Shown: piece by piece, positions 16,584 to 25,557 of the stretch
Position numbering within the stretch: position 1 is the first letter of the stretch
Layout of the letters: every line of letters begins with the position of its first letter
Source of the DNA: Nodularia sp. (in: cyanobacteria)
GTDB lineage: Bacteria; Cyanobacteriota; Cyanobacteriia; Cyanobacteriales; Nostocaceae
DNA length: 35,396 bases
Assembly (NCBI GenBank): GCA_007692755.1
Contig: REBL01000097.1
Location: 1-35,396 of the forward strand
Direction of reading: 5' to 3'
Position numbers and translations under genes: made by a program
Notes under the pieces: generated by a model
Database searches by the model: none
Told to the model about the DNA's origin: nothing
What the model saw: only the letters and a program-made list of their open reading frames with translations

Positions 16584-18671
16584 ATGGAAGCAATCTATGA
16601 ATATGCCTGGCTAATTCCAGTATTTCCACTTTTAGGGGCAATGCTGGTTGGTCTAGGATTAATTTCTTTAAATCAGGTGACAAACCGCCTGCGACAACTT
16701 AACGCTGTATTGATTATCTCCCTGATGGGAGCAGCAATGAGTTTCTCGTTGGCCTTGCTGTGGAGTCAAATTCAAGGACACGCTCCTTACCTCTATACCC
16801 TCGAATGGGCAGCAGCAGGCAATTTTCACCTGAGTATGGGCTACACTATCGACCATTTAACAGCAGTGATGCTGGTAATTGTGACCACGGTAGCGTTATT
16901 AGTCATGGTCTACACCGATGGCTATATGGCTCATGACCCAGGATACGTCAGGTTTTACGCCTATCTCAGCTTATTTGGTTCCTCCATGTTGGGTCTAGTA
17001 ATTAGCCCCAACTTGGTGCAGATTTATATCTTCTGGGAACTAGTCGGGATGTGTTCTTACTTGCTGGTCGGCTTTTGGTACGATCGCAAGGCCGCAGCCG
17101 ATGCTTGTCAAAAGGCATTTGTCACTAACCGGGTGGGTGACTTTGGTCTGCTACTGGGCATCCTGGGACTGTTCTGGGCTACGGGAAGCTTTGATTTTGG
17201 TGTCATGGGCGATCGCCTAGCCCAACTGGTAGAAACAGGTTCTATCAGCAACTTCCTCGCCATCTTATTGGCGATTTTGGTGTTCTTAGGGCCAGTGGCC
17301 AAATCCGCCCAATTTCCTCTCCACGTCTGGCTACCAGATGCAATGGAAGGCCCCACACCGATTTCTGCCCTGATTCACGCCGCCACAATGGTAGCAGCCG
17401 GTGTCTTTCTGATTGCCCGGATGTACCCCGTATTTGAACACGTTCCAGTCGCCATGAACGTCATTGCCTTTACCGGGGCATTTACGGCGTTTTTGGGGGC
17501 TAGCATTGCCATGACCCAAAATGACATCAAAAAGGGTCTCGCTTACTCCACCATCTCCCAATTAGGCTACATGGTGATGGCGATGGGATTAGGCTCATAC
17601 AGTGCGGGCTTGTTCCACCTGATGACTCACGCCTACTTTAAAGCGATGTTGTTCTTGGGTTCTGGTTCGGTGATTCACGGTATGGAAGGCGTTGTCGGTC
17701 ATGATGCCGTTTTAGCGCAGGATATGCGCTTGATGGGAGGAATGCGAAAGTATATGCCCATCACCGGGATTACCTTCTTGATTGGTTGCTTGGCAATTTC
17801 TGGTGTGCCACCTTTTGCCGGTTTTTGGTCAAAAGATGAAATTCTCGGTAAGGCTTTTGAAGCCAGCCCCCTGCTGTGGTTGATTGGCTGGTTAACTGCG
17901 GGCATTACAGCCTTCTATATGTTTAGAATGTACTTCATGACATTTGAAGGCAAATTCCGGGGTACTGACGAGAAAATCAAGGCTAAACTCAAAAAAGCCG
18001 CAGATTCAATTACTTTGGAATTAGAGTCAGCCGTACCAGCCCCTAATTTTGGCCCTGGGGCGATGAAACAAGGAGAATTGGCAGCAAATGCCCATGACTC
18101 CCACGAACATCACAGCGATACTCCCCATGAATCGCCGTGGACAATGACTTTGCCTTTGGCGTTGTTGGCGATTCCTTCCATGTTGATTGGTTTGGTGGGG
18201 ACACCTTATGCCAATTACTTTGAGGAGTTTATTTTTCCCCCTAGCGAAACCCTCGCTGAAGTGATGGAAAAAGCTGCTGAGTTTAACCCGACGGAATTTT
18301 ACGTCATGGCGGGGGCTTCAGTGGGTATTTCCTTGATTGGCATTACCTTGGCTTCGCTGATGTACCTGCGGGGTAAAATTGACCCAGCTGCGATCGCATC
18401 TCAAATCAAACCACTTTACGATCTATCCCTCAACAAGTGGTACTTTGATGACATTTACCATCGTGTCTTTGTTTTAGGCTTACGTCGCCTAGCTAGACAA
18501 GTGATGGAAGTTGACTTCCGTGTTGTAGATGGTGCTGTTAACCTCACAGGCTTTTTCACCCTCGTCAGTGGTGAAGGTCTGAAGTACCTAGAAAATGGTC
18601 GCGCTCAATTCTATGCCTTAATTATCTTTGGGGCTGTGTTGGGCTTAGTGATTGTCTTCGGTGTCACCTAA
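16584..18671 (+). CDS. ndhF: NAD(P)H-quinone oxidoreductase subunit 5 (NdhF)
   Basis: 695 residues from the ATG at 16584 (MEAIYEYAWLIPVFPLLGA), the normal NdhF start; the GTG one codon earlier is ignored. It has about 16 membrane helices with the antiporter-like core: VQIYIFWELVGMCSYLLVGF, FPLHVWLPDAMEGPTPISAL, IHAATMVAAGVFLIAR, and KKGLAYSTISQLGYMV. It is a proton-pumping subunit of the thylakoid NDH-1 complex in respiration and cyclic electron flow. A hydrophilic loop near residue 510 is rich in His (HDSHEHHSDTPHE). The C-terminus holds the long lateral helix region. Its partner ndhD follows 223 bases later, with a hairpin between them. Confidence 0.96.
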   Translation: MEAIYEYAWLIPVFPLLGAMLVGLGLISLNQVTNRLRQLNAVLIISLMGAAMSFSLALLWSQIQGHAPYLYTLEWAAAGNFHLSMGYTIDHLTAVMLVIVTTVALLVMVYTDGYMAHDPGYVRFYAYLSLFGSSMLGLVISPNLVQIYIFWELVGMCSYLLVGFWYDRKAAADACQKAFVTNRVGDFGLLLGILGLFWATGSFDFGVMGDRLAQLVETGSISNFLAILLAILVFLGPVAKSAQFPLHVWLPDAMEGPTPISALIHAATMVAAGVFLIARMYPVFEHVPVAMNVIAFTGAFTAFLGASIAMTQNDIKKGLAYSTISQLGYMVMAMGLGSYSAGLFHLMTHAYFKAMLFLGSGSVIHGMEGVVGHDAVLAQDMRLMGGMRKYMPITGITFLIGCLAISGVPPFAGFWSKDEILGKAFEASPLLWLIGWLTAGITAFYMFRMYFMTFEGKFRGTDEKIKAKLKKAADSITLELESAVPAPNFGPGAMKQGELAANAHDSHEHHSDTPHESPWTMTLPLALLAIPSMLIGLVGTPYANYFEEFIFPPSETLAEVMEKAAEFNPTEFYVMAGASVGISLIGITLASLMYLRGKIDPAAIASQIKPLYDLSLNKWYFDDIYHRVFVLGLRRLARQVMEVDFRVVDGAVNLTGFFTLVSGEGLKYLENGRAQFYALIIFGAVLGLVIVFGVT

Positions 18672-18745
18672 CTTCATAACAGAGGCGAGTATTCACCTCT
18701 GACAACTTAGCACTCAATGATGAGCTACAAAGTTATGTTGTCTCA

Positions 18746-18793
18746 AGATGAAGGCAGGGTGTACCTTTACCCACCTTCATCTTTCTTTGTTTT
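18746..18793 (+). terminator. Hairpin between ndhF and ndhD
   Basis: AGATGAAGG (18746-18754) pairs with CCTTCATCT (18774-18782). Inside it GGGT pairs with ACCC, and a T-rich tail (TTCTTTGTTTTT) follows. It looks like a terminator or partial attenuator, so ndhD may also have its own promoter in the remaining 100 bases. Confidence 0.75.
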
Positions 18794-18894
18794 TATTAAA
18801 TCAACCTAACAACGCAGACCAAACACCCAAAAAGCTGTTAGTTAATAACTAGTGCCTTTTTGCCAAACATGATTCTGATTGCAGACAAATTGCG

Positions 18895-20469
18895 ATGAAT
18901 ACAGTTAATTTCCCGTGGCTGACGACCATTATTTTGTTCCCGATAGCCGCGTCGCTACTGATTCCCCTCATCCCAGATAAAGAAGGCAAAACAGTGCGCT
19001 GGTATTCCCTGATTGTGGGGTTAATAGATTTTGCACTAATTGTTTACGCTTTTTCTAATGCTTACGACTTCTCCAATCCAGATTTACAGATGGTGGAGAG
19101 TTACCCCTGGGTAAACCAACTGGATTTGAATTGGTCAGTAGGGGCTGATGGCTTGTCCATGCCTCTGATTATTTTGACTGGGTTTATTTCCACGCTGGCA
19201 ATTTTAGCAGCTTGGCCGGTGACCTTTAAGCCCAAGCTATTTTATTTCTTGATTCTGGCGATGTATGGCGGTCAAATTGCCGTATTCGCCGTTCAGGATA
19301 TGCTGTTATTTTTCTTGGTGTGGGAACTGGAACTGGTCCCGATTTACTTTCTGCTGTCGATTTGGGGAGGCAAAAAACGACAATATGCAGCGACTAAATT
19401 TATTTTATACACTGCCGGTGGGTCGCTGTTTATTTTGCTGTCTGCCCTGACAATGGGATTTTATGGCGATACGGTGACGTTCGATATGCGGGCGTTAGCC
19501 TTGAAGGATTTCGCCCTCAATTTCCAGTTAGCTTTATACGCTGGGTTCCTGATTGCTTATGCAGTCAAGTTGCCGATTATTCCCCTGCATACGTGGCTAC
19601 CAGATGCCCACGGTGAAGCTACAGCCCCCGTGCATATGTTGCTAGCCGGGATTCTGTTGAAAATGGGCGGTTACGCCTTAATTCGCATGAATGCCCAAAT
19701 GCTGCCCGATGCCCATGCTTATTTTGCCCCTGTGTTAGTGGTTTTGGGGGTAGTAAATATCATCTACGCTGCCCTGACATCCTTCGCCCAGAGGAACCTG
19801 AAGCGGAAAATTGCCTACTCCTCAATTTCTCACATGGGGTTTGTCCTGATTGGGATTGCTTCGTTTACCGATTTAGGATTGAGTGGCGCAGTTTTACAAA
19901 TGGTTTCTCACGGGTTGATTGGGGCGAGTTTGTTCTTCCTTGTGGGGGCGACTTATGACCGGACACACACCTTGATGTTAGATGAAATGGGTGGTGTCGG
20001 TAAGCGGATGAAAAAGATTTTCGCTATGTTCACTACCTGTTCAATGGCTTCTTTAGCATTGCCAGGAATGAGCGGTTTTGTAGCAGAATTAATGATCTTT
20101 GTCGGCTTTGCCACCAGCGATGCTTATAGCTCCACTTTTAAAGTTATCGTGGTGTTTTTGATGGCTGTTGGAGTAATTTTAACTCCAATTTATTTGCTGT
20201 CGATGTTACGCGAAATTTTCTATGGTGAAGAAAATGAAGAGTTAGTTTCTCACCAAGCTTTGATTGATGCAGAACCCCGCGAAGTGTTTATCGTTGCTTG
20301 TTTGTTAGTGCCAATTATTGGTATTGGGTTTTATCCCAAGTTACTGACTCAGATGTATGACGCGACAACTGTGCAGTTAACAGAAAGGTTGCGTGATTCT
20401 GTGCCGACTTTAGCGCAGCAAAAAGAAGTGCCTCAAATTTCTTTGAGTGCGCCGGAACTTGTTCGTTAA
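18895..20469 (+). CDS. ndhD: NAD(P)H-quinone oxidoreductase subunit 4 (NdhD)
   Basis: 524 residues with about 14 membrane helices. Conserved antiporter-like elements are visible: [20 protein letters not shown] with its key Glu, [19 protein letters not shown] with the broken-helix motif, [17 protein letters not shown] with the pumping Lys, and [18 protein letters not shown]. It reads like the D1-type subunit of respiratory NDH-1 rather than the CO2-uptake D3/D4 forms, since no cupA/cupB genes are adjacent; this paralogue choice is inference. It ends with a strong terminator. Confidence 0.95.
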   Translation: MNTVNFPWLTTIILFPIAASLLIPLIPDKEGKTVRWYSLIVGLIDFALIVYAFSNAYDFSNPDLQMVESYPWVNQLDLNWSVGADGLSMPLIILTGFISTLAILAAWPVTFKPKLFYFLILAMYGGQIAVFAVQDMLLFFLVWELELVPIYFLLSIWGGKKRQYAATKFILYTAGGSLFILLSALTMGFYGDTVTFDMRALALKDFALNFQLALYAGFLIAYAVKLPIIPLHTWLPDAHGEATAPVHMLLAGILLKMGGYALIRMNAQMLPDAHAYFAPVLVVLGVVNIIYAALTSFAQRNLKRKIAYSSISHMGFVLIGIASFTDLGLSGAVLQMVSHGLIGASLFFLVGATYDRTHTLMLDEMGGVGKRMKKIFAMFTTCSMASLALPGMSGFVAELMIFVGFATSDAYSSTFKVIVVFLMAVGVILTPIYLLSMLREIFYGEENEELVSHQALIDAEPREVFIVACLLVPIIGIGFYPKLLTQMYDATTVQLTERLRDSVPTLAQQKEVPQISLSAPELVR

Positions 20470-20500
20470 GTAACGCTAGTTTAAATTAATGTTTCTCTTG

Positions 20501-20528
20501 GAGTGGGTTTTTTAACCCGCTCTTTTTT
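20501..20528 (+). terminator. Terminator after ndhD
   Basis: GAGTGGGTT pairs with AACCCGCTC (one G-U) over a TTTT loop, followed by TTTTTTG. It starts 32 bases after the stop codon. Confidence 0.85.
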
Positions 20529-20744
20529 GTTTACAGCACATTTGATTTGAATAGGTATAAGGGCGGGCATCTTTGCCCTCCCCCACAAGAGTTTTAGCAA
20601 TTCATAAGAGTTCCTATTTACCTACAACCTGTTGTATGACCTTAAATGGTTCGATGGATGGAAATGCATTAGCAAAAATGTTTGATATTATTATTGCTAC
20701 CGAACTCGATTTGCTCAATACAAAACATTTACAAAACTGGTTTG

Positions 20745-21722
20745 CTAATTGCTGCTACTGTAGCTCATTAACCTGCAATTCGCTTCATGAGTGAAGAATT
20801 TCCTCTCTATTTCTCCCATAGACCGTGGATAGCCCCTGTCTACTAAGGTAATAACTGTAGGAAGGTGACCTTTGGGAGCATCAAGAGAAAATATTTTTAG
20901 ATCAGGATTGTTTTCAATAAATTGGCTGTTTCTGCTCCATCCTACAGCAGTCTCAAAAGGGTTTTGTTCTCTTTCTTGTTGCCAAATTTTATTCTGTATA
21001 CTAAAGCCAAAATGGTCTTTGCTAGCATTTCTCCATAATTTATCAATTTTATCTAAAACTTGACATGAAAAATTTTCAATATCATCTGTTCTAATCTCAC
21101 TTCTTCGGTTAGATAAAGAAAACATAATATTTGTAGTTTCTTGGTCAGCCCCTTCCCAGTCTTTTTGTGACAACAGCTTTTCTAAGCTAGAGTAATCTAA
21201 GATTGGACTTGGAGTTTGTTCTATCGTATTTGAATTATTCGGTAGAAGGTTTTGTTTATAAAACATATAGCCTGATAAACAAAATATAATAATTACACCA
21301 CCTGCAATTAATTTGTTTTTAGCAAGTTCATTAAAGGTATTATGGAGGAAAATAAAAATATGGGAAGAAGGTGAAGGAATTGGAATTTTATCTTTGAGAT
21401 CATTCGGATTTGGCTTCCGAGAACAATCAAGTTTTTCTGCAATATTACTTAAAAAGCGCGCATTTTTTCCAGCAGTAAAAACTGGAATTAGTTCGTCACA
21501 ACAAAGCTTGCAAAGAGCTTCCTTTGCCTCTATTCCATTTAAATAGTTAACAAGCAGTAGAAAAAAGTCAGACTCTGTATTTTCATTCATAAATGGAAGT
21601 TTCGTGTAGTCGAGTCCTATTCTAAAACATAGTGCTTGTCTGTTTGTTGATTTTTTGCTAAGGCATAAAAGTTGTGATAATTTTTCTATATCAGATTGGT
21701 TTAAAAAGTTTTGTTGCTCCAT
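20745..21722 (-). CDS. EAD-like domain - membrane segment - GUN4 domain protein
   Basis: 325 residues from the ATG at 21722 (MEQQNFLNQSDIEKLSQLL). The frame is open 22 codons further, but that part would run across a hairpin. Residues 8-98 are an adaptor-like helical domain (NRQALCFRIGLDYTKLPF, SDFFLLLVNYLNGIEAKEAL) closely patterned like the end of the TIR protein upstream. A low-complexity linker and one membrane helix (about 138-157) follow. Residues 178-290 are a GUN4 domain (LLSQKDWEGADQETTNIMF, HFGFSIQNKIWQQ, APKGHLPT). GUN4 domains bind tetrapyrroles and in chlorophyll synthesis stimulate Mg-chelatase; here the architecture points to signalling or defence instead. It is 136 bases after the TIR gene on the same strand. 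Confidence 0.8.
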   Translation of the reverse strand: MEQQNFLNQSDIEKLSQLLCLSKKSTNRQALCFRIGLDYTKLPFMNENTESDFFLLLVNYLNGIEAKEALCKLCCDELIPVFTAGKNARFLSNIAEKLDCSRKPNPNDLKDKIPIPSPSSHIFIFLHNTFNELAKNKLIAGGVIIIFCLSGYMFYKQNLLPNNSNTIEQTPSPILDYSSLEKLLSQKDWEGADQETTNIMFSLSNRRSEIRTDDIENFSCQVLDKIDKLWRNASKDHFGFSIQNKIWQQEREQNPFETAVGWSRNSQFIENNPDLKIFSLDAPKGHLPTVITLVDRGYPRSMGEIERKFFTHEANCRLMSYSSSN

Positions 21723-21756
21723 ACTTTTAACTAAGAAACCTAATATTCTACACGTT

Positions 21757-21778
21757 TTTTTTGCCAGATGGCAAAAAA
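21757..21778 (-). terminator. Hairpin between the TIR and GUN4 genes
   Basis: TTTTTTGCCA (21757-21766) and TGGCAAAAAA (21769-21778) are perfect complements. On the minus strand it is a GC-short stem followed by a T run, like a weak terminator or attenuator, 35 bases before the GUN4 gene start. Confidence 0.6.
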
Positions 21779-21858
21779 CCTGAGCCAATAAAATCCTGTA
21801 TGGTTTGTGTTGGGCTAATTTGGCAAAAGCTAGACTACTTGTTTTTTTGTATAAGGTA

Positions 21859-22971
21859 TTAGTTATTATAATTTATTTTTGATTTAATATTTTTTAAAGC
21901 AACCGAGTATTTCCCTTCTTTAAACACAACTTCAAGTTCGGAGCAAATTTTACAAAGTGCTGGTTTGTTATCTATACTATGCAAATAGCTAATTAGCTCT
22001 AAGGCAAAGTCAGTATCGGTAGGTTGCGTTAAAAATCTAAGTTGATTTGGTTCAATTCCAATTTTTATACAAAGAGCTTTTCGTGCCGAATATTCTGCAC
22101 GTCCACTACGGATTAAGAGGTCTGTAAGTACATCTCTGTCAGAGTTATTTAGTTCTTGCTCGATTTCAATAGAAGAAAAACTAAGCGGTGAAATAGCTTC
22201 TGGGGCTGGCTTTTGTTTTAGCTTCTCTACTGCTTCACGAATCCCTCTAGCAACATCCGCAAACGCCTGATCCTGATTTCCCCAATTAGCCACAGGATCA
22301 GCATTTTTGGGCAAGGCTTGAAGTTTGCCAAACACTGCTCCCTTCCAATCAACTTCACGGAGAATAACGGGAATAACGCAAGCTTCTCCAGTCGCGTGCC
22401 GCTTCATCGCTCGTACAAGCTCAATGTCATAGCAATAATCTGAAGCTAGGAAATCTGAACTAATAAGCAGCAGAATCACACTGGCTGCATTCAAGTGTGT
22501 ATCAATTTCACCCGCCCATTCTGTTCCTGCAGTAATCTTCCGGTCATGCCAAGCTGTAATTACACCCTGCCGCTTCAAAATGCTTAAGTGTTTCACTAAC
22601 TCGTTTTTGAGTTTTTCGTCTTCATGAGCGTAGGAGAAGAAAACTTCTATAGGCTCAGTGGGTGATATAGATATGGACATAACTTTTTTTGGTTGCACTT
22701 GATAATACCTGATTATATAAGTTTCATCGATTAAGTCTGTTAGTTCTAAATCTAAGGCTTTGGCGATCGCACTAGCAGATTCCCAATCAACATATTCTTT
22801 ACCACTAAAAAAGCGTTTAACCGTCTTTTCGCCAACGTTGGCTTCTGTCGCAATATCTAAATAAGTGAAACGCTTACCATCATAATTACGTTTCGTTGCT
22901 TTAGCTTCTTGTAGTTTCTCTTTTCCTTTTGCATTGACTCGAACACTATTGCGGTTTCGTGTTTCTCCCAT
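21859..22971 (-). CDS. HTH - TIR - EAD-like protein
   Basis: 370 residues. Residues 32-82 are a helix-turn-helix (FTYLDIATEANVGEKTVKRF), like those that start cyanobacterial conflict and NB-ARC proteins. Residues 107-250 are a TIR domain (IEVFFSYAHEDEKLKNELVK, then ITAWHDRKI, SVILLLISSDFLASDYCYDI). Glu184 in YDIELVRAM is the likely catalytic glutamate of an NAD-cleaving TIR. Residues 278-366 are an adaptor domain (RKALCIKIGIEPNQLRF, TDFALELISYLHSIDNKPAL) shared with the downstream GUN4 protein. I infer a TIR effector or sensor coupled to its neighbour by matching adaptors. The gene is divergent from a small membrane protein gene. Confidence 0.85.
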   Translation of the reverse strand: MGETRNRNSVRVNAKGKEKLQEAKATKRNYDGKRFTYLDIATEANVGEKTVKRFFSGKEYVDWESASAIAKALDLELTDLIDETYIIRYYQVQPKKVMSISISPTEPIEVFFSYAHEDEKLKNELVKHLSILKRQGVITAWHDRKITAGTEWAGEIDTHLNAASVILLLISSDFLASDYCYDIELVRAMKRHATGEACVIPVILREVDWKGAVFGKLQALPKNADPVANWGNQDQAFADVARGIREAVEKLKQKPAPEAISPLSFSSIEIEQELNNSDRDVLTDLLIRSGRAEYSARKALCIKIGIEPNQLRFLTQPTDTDFALELISYLHSIDNKPALCKICSELEVVFKEGKYSVALKNIKSKINYNN

Positions 22972-23138
22972 AGTTAATGTATTGGCGCGGTTGAGGATAT
23001 TTCTACTTTAGGAGATTGATTGATTTTATCAGGGTCAGAAAAAGTCATTTAATCTCTGTCCCTGTCCTGTCTTTAAATGAGTACCGTAGCACTTATCACT
23101 CAAAGTAAATTGGTCTCATAACCACTTAAAACGGAGTT

Positions 23139-23381
23139 ATGAAAATAACAATGGTAAATCAGAACCTACAACCAACCGCACCAGCGACAATGGAATTAGA
23201 GGAACTTAATTTGAAGTCTCAGCAAGCCATCTCAGTACTTGGCTCTGGTAATACACCATACCAAGTTGATGTTACACCTGTATTGCTGCAAAATCCTGAT
23301 AGTCCCTTTGCGATCGCCTTAAGTGTCGCCATTGTTCTGGGTGCGATCGCGGGATTGATAAAAACTCTAAAATCTATGTAG
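23139..23381 (+). CDS. Small protein with C-terminal membrane segment (80 aa)
   Basis: ATG at 23139 with GGAG three bases upstream; a second ATG at 23151 is possible. The N-terminal half is polar (LEELNLKSQQAISVLGSGNT), and residues 55-77 are one membrane helix (SPFAIALSVAIVLGAIAGLI) ending in a basic tail. Two HIP1 sites lie inside the helix codons. No family is recognised. It is divergent from the HTH-TIR gene across 167 bases, so it may be controlled together with it. Confidence 0.55.
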   Translation: MKITMVNQNLQPTAPATMELEELNLKSQQAISVLGSGNTPYQVDVTPVLLQNPDSPFAIALSVAIVLGAIAGLIKTLKSM

Positions 23382-23704
23382 AAAACTAGGTTGGGTTGGG
23401 TTGTGCTGTGCTTAATCCAACCTCCAATTAAGTTTAATTTTGGGTTTGCAAACAGTACCCATATCCTCAAAAATAGGAGATCGCTATATAGTCATGATTA
23501 AAAGCCGGATTCGCCAACAATTACCCGACTTACTTAATCTGCGAGAAGCCATTAACACCGTTCTCAAACAACCTTCTTCCTCATATCTGTGGCGATAGCG
23601 ATAACAAAAAAGCTGAACAGGGAACTGGCAAATAAAGGCTAACTGGAAATAAGTAACAACTGACAGTTAACTATAAATCCTACCTGCACCCTGTTCCCTG
23701 TGGA
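23382..23704. other. Intergenic region with a short ORF
   Basis: It holds a 34-codon frame at 23494-23598 and inverted GGAAC/GTTCC copies near 23615 and 23692, part of a long loose inverted repeat. Otherwise nothing clear. Confidence 0.4.
23494..23598 (+). CDS. Possible small or truncated protein (34 aa)
   Basis: ATG at 23494 with TAGGAGA about 13 bases upstream, farther than usual. The product MIKSRIRQQLPDLLNLREAI reads as an amphipathic helix. It looks like the start of a longer protein cut short by the TAG at 23596. No family is recognised. Confidence 0.25.
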   Translation: MIKSRIRQQLPDLLNLREAINTVLKQPSSSYLWR

Positions 23705-23944
23705 TCACATCTTACCGTGCTGCATTACTTGTTGTAAGTGGTGGCGAACTTCTTGGGCTTGTTCTATTTCCGATTGCTGCAATTTTTGAAATAATTCTAC
23801 ACAGGGCTGAGAGTTAATTTCCTGTGCATCTTTGATGTAGCAATCATAAGCCTTTACTGCTTCAGCTTTATTGTGCAGCACAGTGATAAAGTCATACTCT
23901 AGGTTGCTAATTGGTTCTTGAGATTTTCTGTTACCTGTAGCCAT
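23705..23944 (-). CDS. Small conserved-looking helical protein (79 aa)
   Basis: ATG preceded by a good AAGGAG at normal spacing. The sequence is almost entirely helical with two Cys (AYDCYIKDAQEIN, PCVELFQKLQQSEIEQAQE) and a His/Gln-rich end. The two-helix pattern and the placing of Glu and His recall half of a ferritin-like bundle, but I cannot assign a family. It is followed on the same strand, upstream, by the PsiE-like gene, so the two may be co-expressed. Confidence 0.65.
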   Translation of the reverse strand: MATGNRKSQEPISNLEYDFITVLHNKAEAVKAYDCYIKDAQEINSQPCVELFQKLQQSEIEQAQEVRHHLQQVMQHGKM

Positions 23945-24042
23945 AATTTTATTCTCCTTGAGGCGACTAATTAATTTTTACTCATCCTCAAAGAGTTATT
24001 CATCTTCCAAAAAGCGTAGGAAAAGATACGCCTAAAAGAATT

Positions 24043-24552
24043 TTAGAAGTCATGCTCATTTTGCTCGGCGATACTTCCTTGATGGGTAAGAGGGCAAAAC
24101 TTTGTATTAGCACTCATGCAATCCATGTGTGGTGTTTTGGCACATACCAGCAGTAAACCACCCAAAACAAACAGCAAACCACAAATTGCGGCTGTCTTCA
24201 CCCAAGAAATCTCTAATGCACCGTGAACTACTACTTCCCGCAGTAGGGAGACAATTGTTACCTCAACTGCTACTCCCACAGAAATACTATGTTCTTGCAA
24301 GTAGACCATGAGTAGCCGAAATAACTCGACCATAATCAACACAAATAGGAATTTTGCCGTCACGAGTTTATAGTCTAGTGACTGCGTGATGGCGACAAAT
24401 ATACCCCACAATTGAATCAGCATCACGGCGAACAAACCAAAACATAAAAGAATCACAATTAAGTCTTGGAAAGCTTCCATGTTGCGAACAATTGTGTGTC
24501 GATCCAGCCAGCGATCGCAAAATAAAAATCGACTCTTGGCGCGCTTGTACAT
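24043..24552 (-). CDS. PsiE-like phosphate-starvation-inducible membrane protein
   Basis: 169 residues with four membrane helices: LIVILLCFGLFAVMLIQLW, FLFVLIMVELFRLLMVYL, VEVTIVSLLREVVV, and TAAICGLLFVLGGLLLV. The LVMVELFRLLxxYLxEH pattern is the PsiE family mark. PsiE is phosphate-regulated in enterobacteria, but the function is unknown and regulation here is not visible. The tail after residue 140 is Cys-rich and polar (AKTPHMDCMSANTKFCPLTH), which is unusual. The N-terminal 20 residues are basic. Confidence 0.75.
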   Translation of the reverse strand: MYKRAKSRFLFCDRWLDRHTIVRNMEAFQDLIVILLCFGLFAVMLIQLWGIFVAITQSLDYKLVTAKFLFVLIMVELFRLLMVYLQEHSISVGVAVEVTIVSLLREVVVHGALEISWVKTAAICGLLFVLGGLLLVCAKTPHMDCMSANTKFCPLTHQGSIAEQNEHDF

Positions 24553-24642
24553 TTACTTTTCTATGCTCATTTGGTCAAGTTCAGACCACACCAGTTAGTC
24601 CACCCATTGATCTCATATTATGTAAAGTTAAACGCTTGCGCC

Positions 24643-25557
24643 TCAGCGAGGTTGGTAATTTAAATTTTGTGCCTGTTGCCACAATTCTTCGGCATTTTTA
24701 GCCCATTGGGAATTACCTTGAATATTGTATAAATCTTTGGCATATGCCAAAACTTGCGTTGCTTCTGCATACTGCTGTTGTTGCATAAAAACTAACCCAG
24801 CACCATAATAAGCATTGGGATAATTAGCATTAGCTTCGGCTGAGTTTCTAAAAGCTGCTAATGCTTCTGTTAATTTACCTTGATTAAACCAAATTGTACC
24901 TAGCTTATAATGAGCTTCGGGATATTTGGGATTAATTTTTATAGCTTGCAAAAAAGCATCTCTGGCTTGATTCACTTGACCTTGCTGGAGATAAGATATT
25001 CCTAAATGATAGGGAGGTTCTGGGGCATTTTTACTGTACTCTATCGCTTTTTTAAAAGACGCGATCGCTCTATCCCAATTTTGTTGCTGTTGTCGTACTA
25101 ATCCCAAATTATAGTGGGCAAAACCCAGCTTGGGGTCGATTTCTATAGCGCGTTCTAAGTAATCACTGGCTTGCTGTAAATTACTTCCTTCTAATAACGT
25201 TCCACCTAAATTAGCAAAGGCTGGAGCAAACTTAGGATCAGCTTGTGTGGCTTGATAAAAGGCATCAGCAGCCGGCTTTAATTTTCCTGTTTGTCGCAGT
25301 GCTAACCCCAAATTATAATGGGCTGCTGCCAAATTTGGATCTAGGTGAGTTGCTTGTTGAAAAGCCACGATCGCATCTGGTATTTTTCCCGCCTGAATTG
25401 CCTGTAAACCTTGGTTTAACAAAGTTGTGGATGTTGGCAAACTATATTGTGCTAGCAAGGGGCTGGAGTGACTAGGTGATGGAAAAAGCATACTTTCACC
25501 GAGTATCACTAAACCCACAATCCTGACAATCCGATATTTATAGAATGATAAACGCAT
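24643..25557 (-). CDS. Exported tetratricopeptide-repeat protein
   Basis: 304 residues. The N-terminus has a basic stretch followed by a hydrophobic one (IVRIVGLVILGESMLF), likely a signal peptide. At least six TPR units follow, for example AAAHYNLGLALRQTGKLKPA, LGFAHYNLGLVRQQQQNWDR, PEAHYKLGTIWFNQGKLTEA and PNAYYGAGLVFMQQQQYAEA, each about 34 residues with the conserved Gly, Tyr and Pro. TPR arrays are protein-protein scaffolds, and the partner is unknown. It ends in QNLNYQPR. Confidence 0.88.
   Translation of the reverse strand: MRLSFYKYRIVRIVGLVILGESMLFPSPSHSSPLLAQYSLPTSTTLLNQGLQAIQAGKIPDAIVAFQQATHLDPNLAAAHYNLGLALRQTGKLKPAADAFYQATQADPKFAPAFANLGGTLLEGSNLQQASDYLERAIEIDPKLGFAHYNLGLVRQQQQNWDRAIASFKKAIEYSKNAPEPPYHLGISYLQQGQVNQARDAFLQAIKINPKYPEAHYKLGTIWFNQGKLTEALAAFRNSAEANANYPNAYYGAGLVFMQQQQYAEATQVLAYAKDLYNIQGNSQWAKNAEELWQQAQNLNYQPR

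Noticed and set aside
20573-20794. 73-codon frame after ndhD
   Set aside because: It overlaps the end of the GUN4 gene antisense, and the translated sequence shows no pattern.
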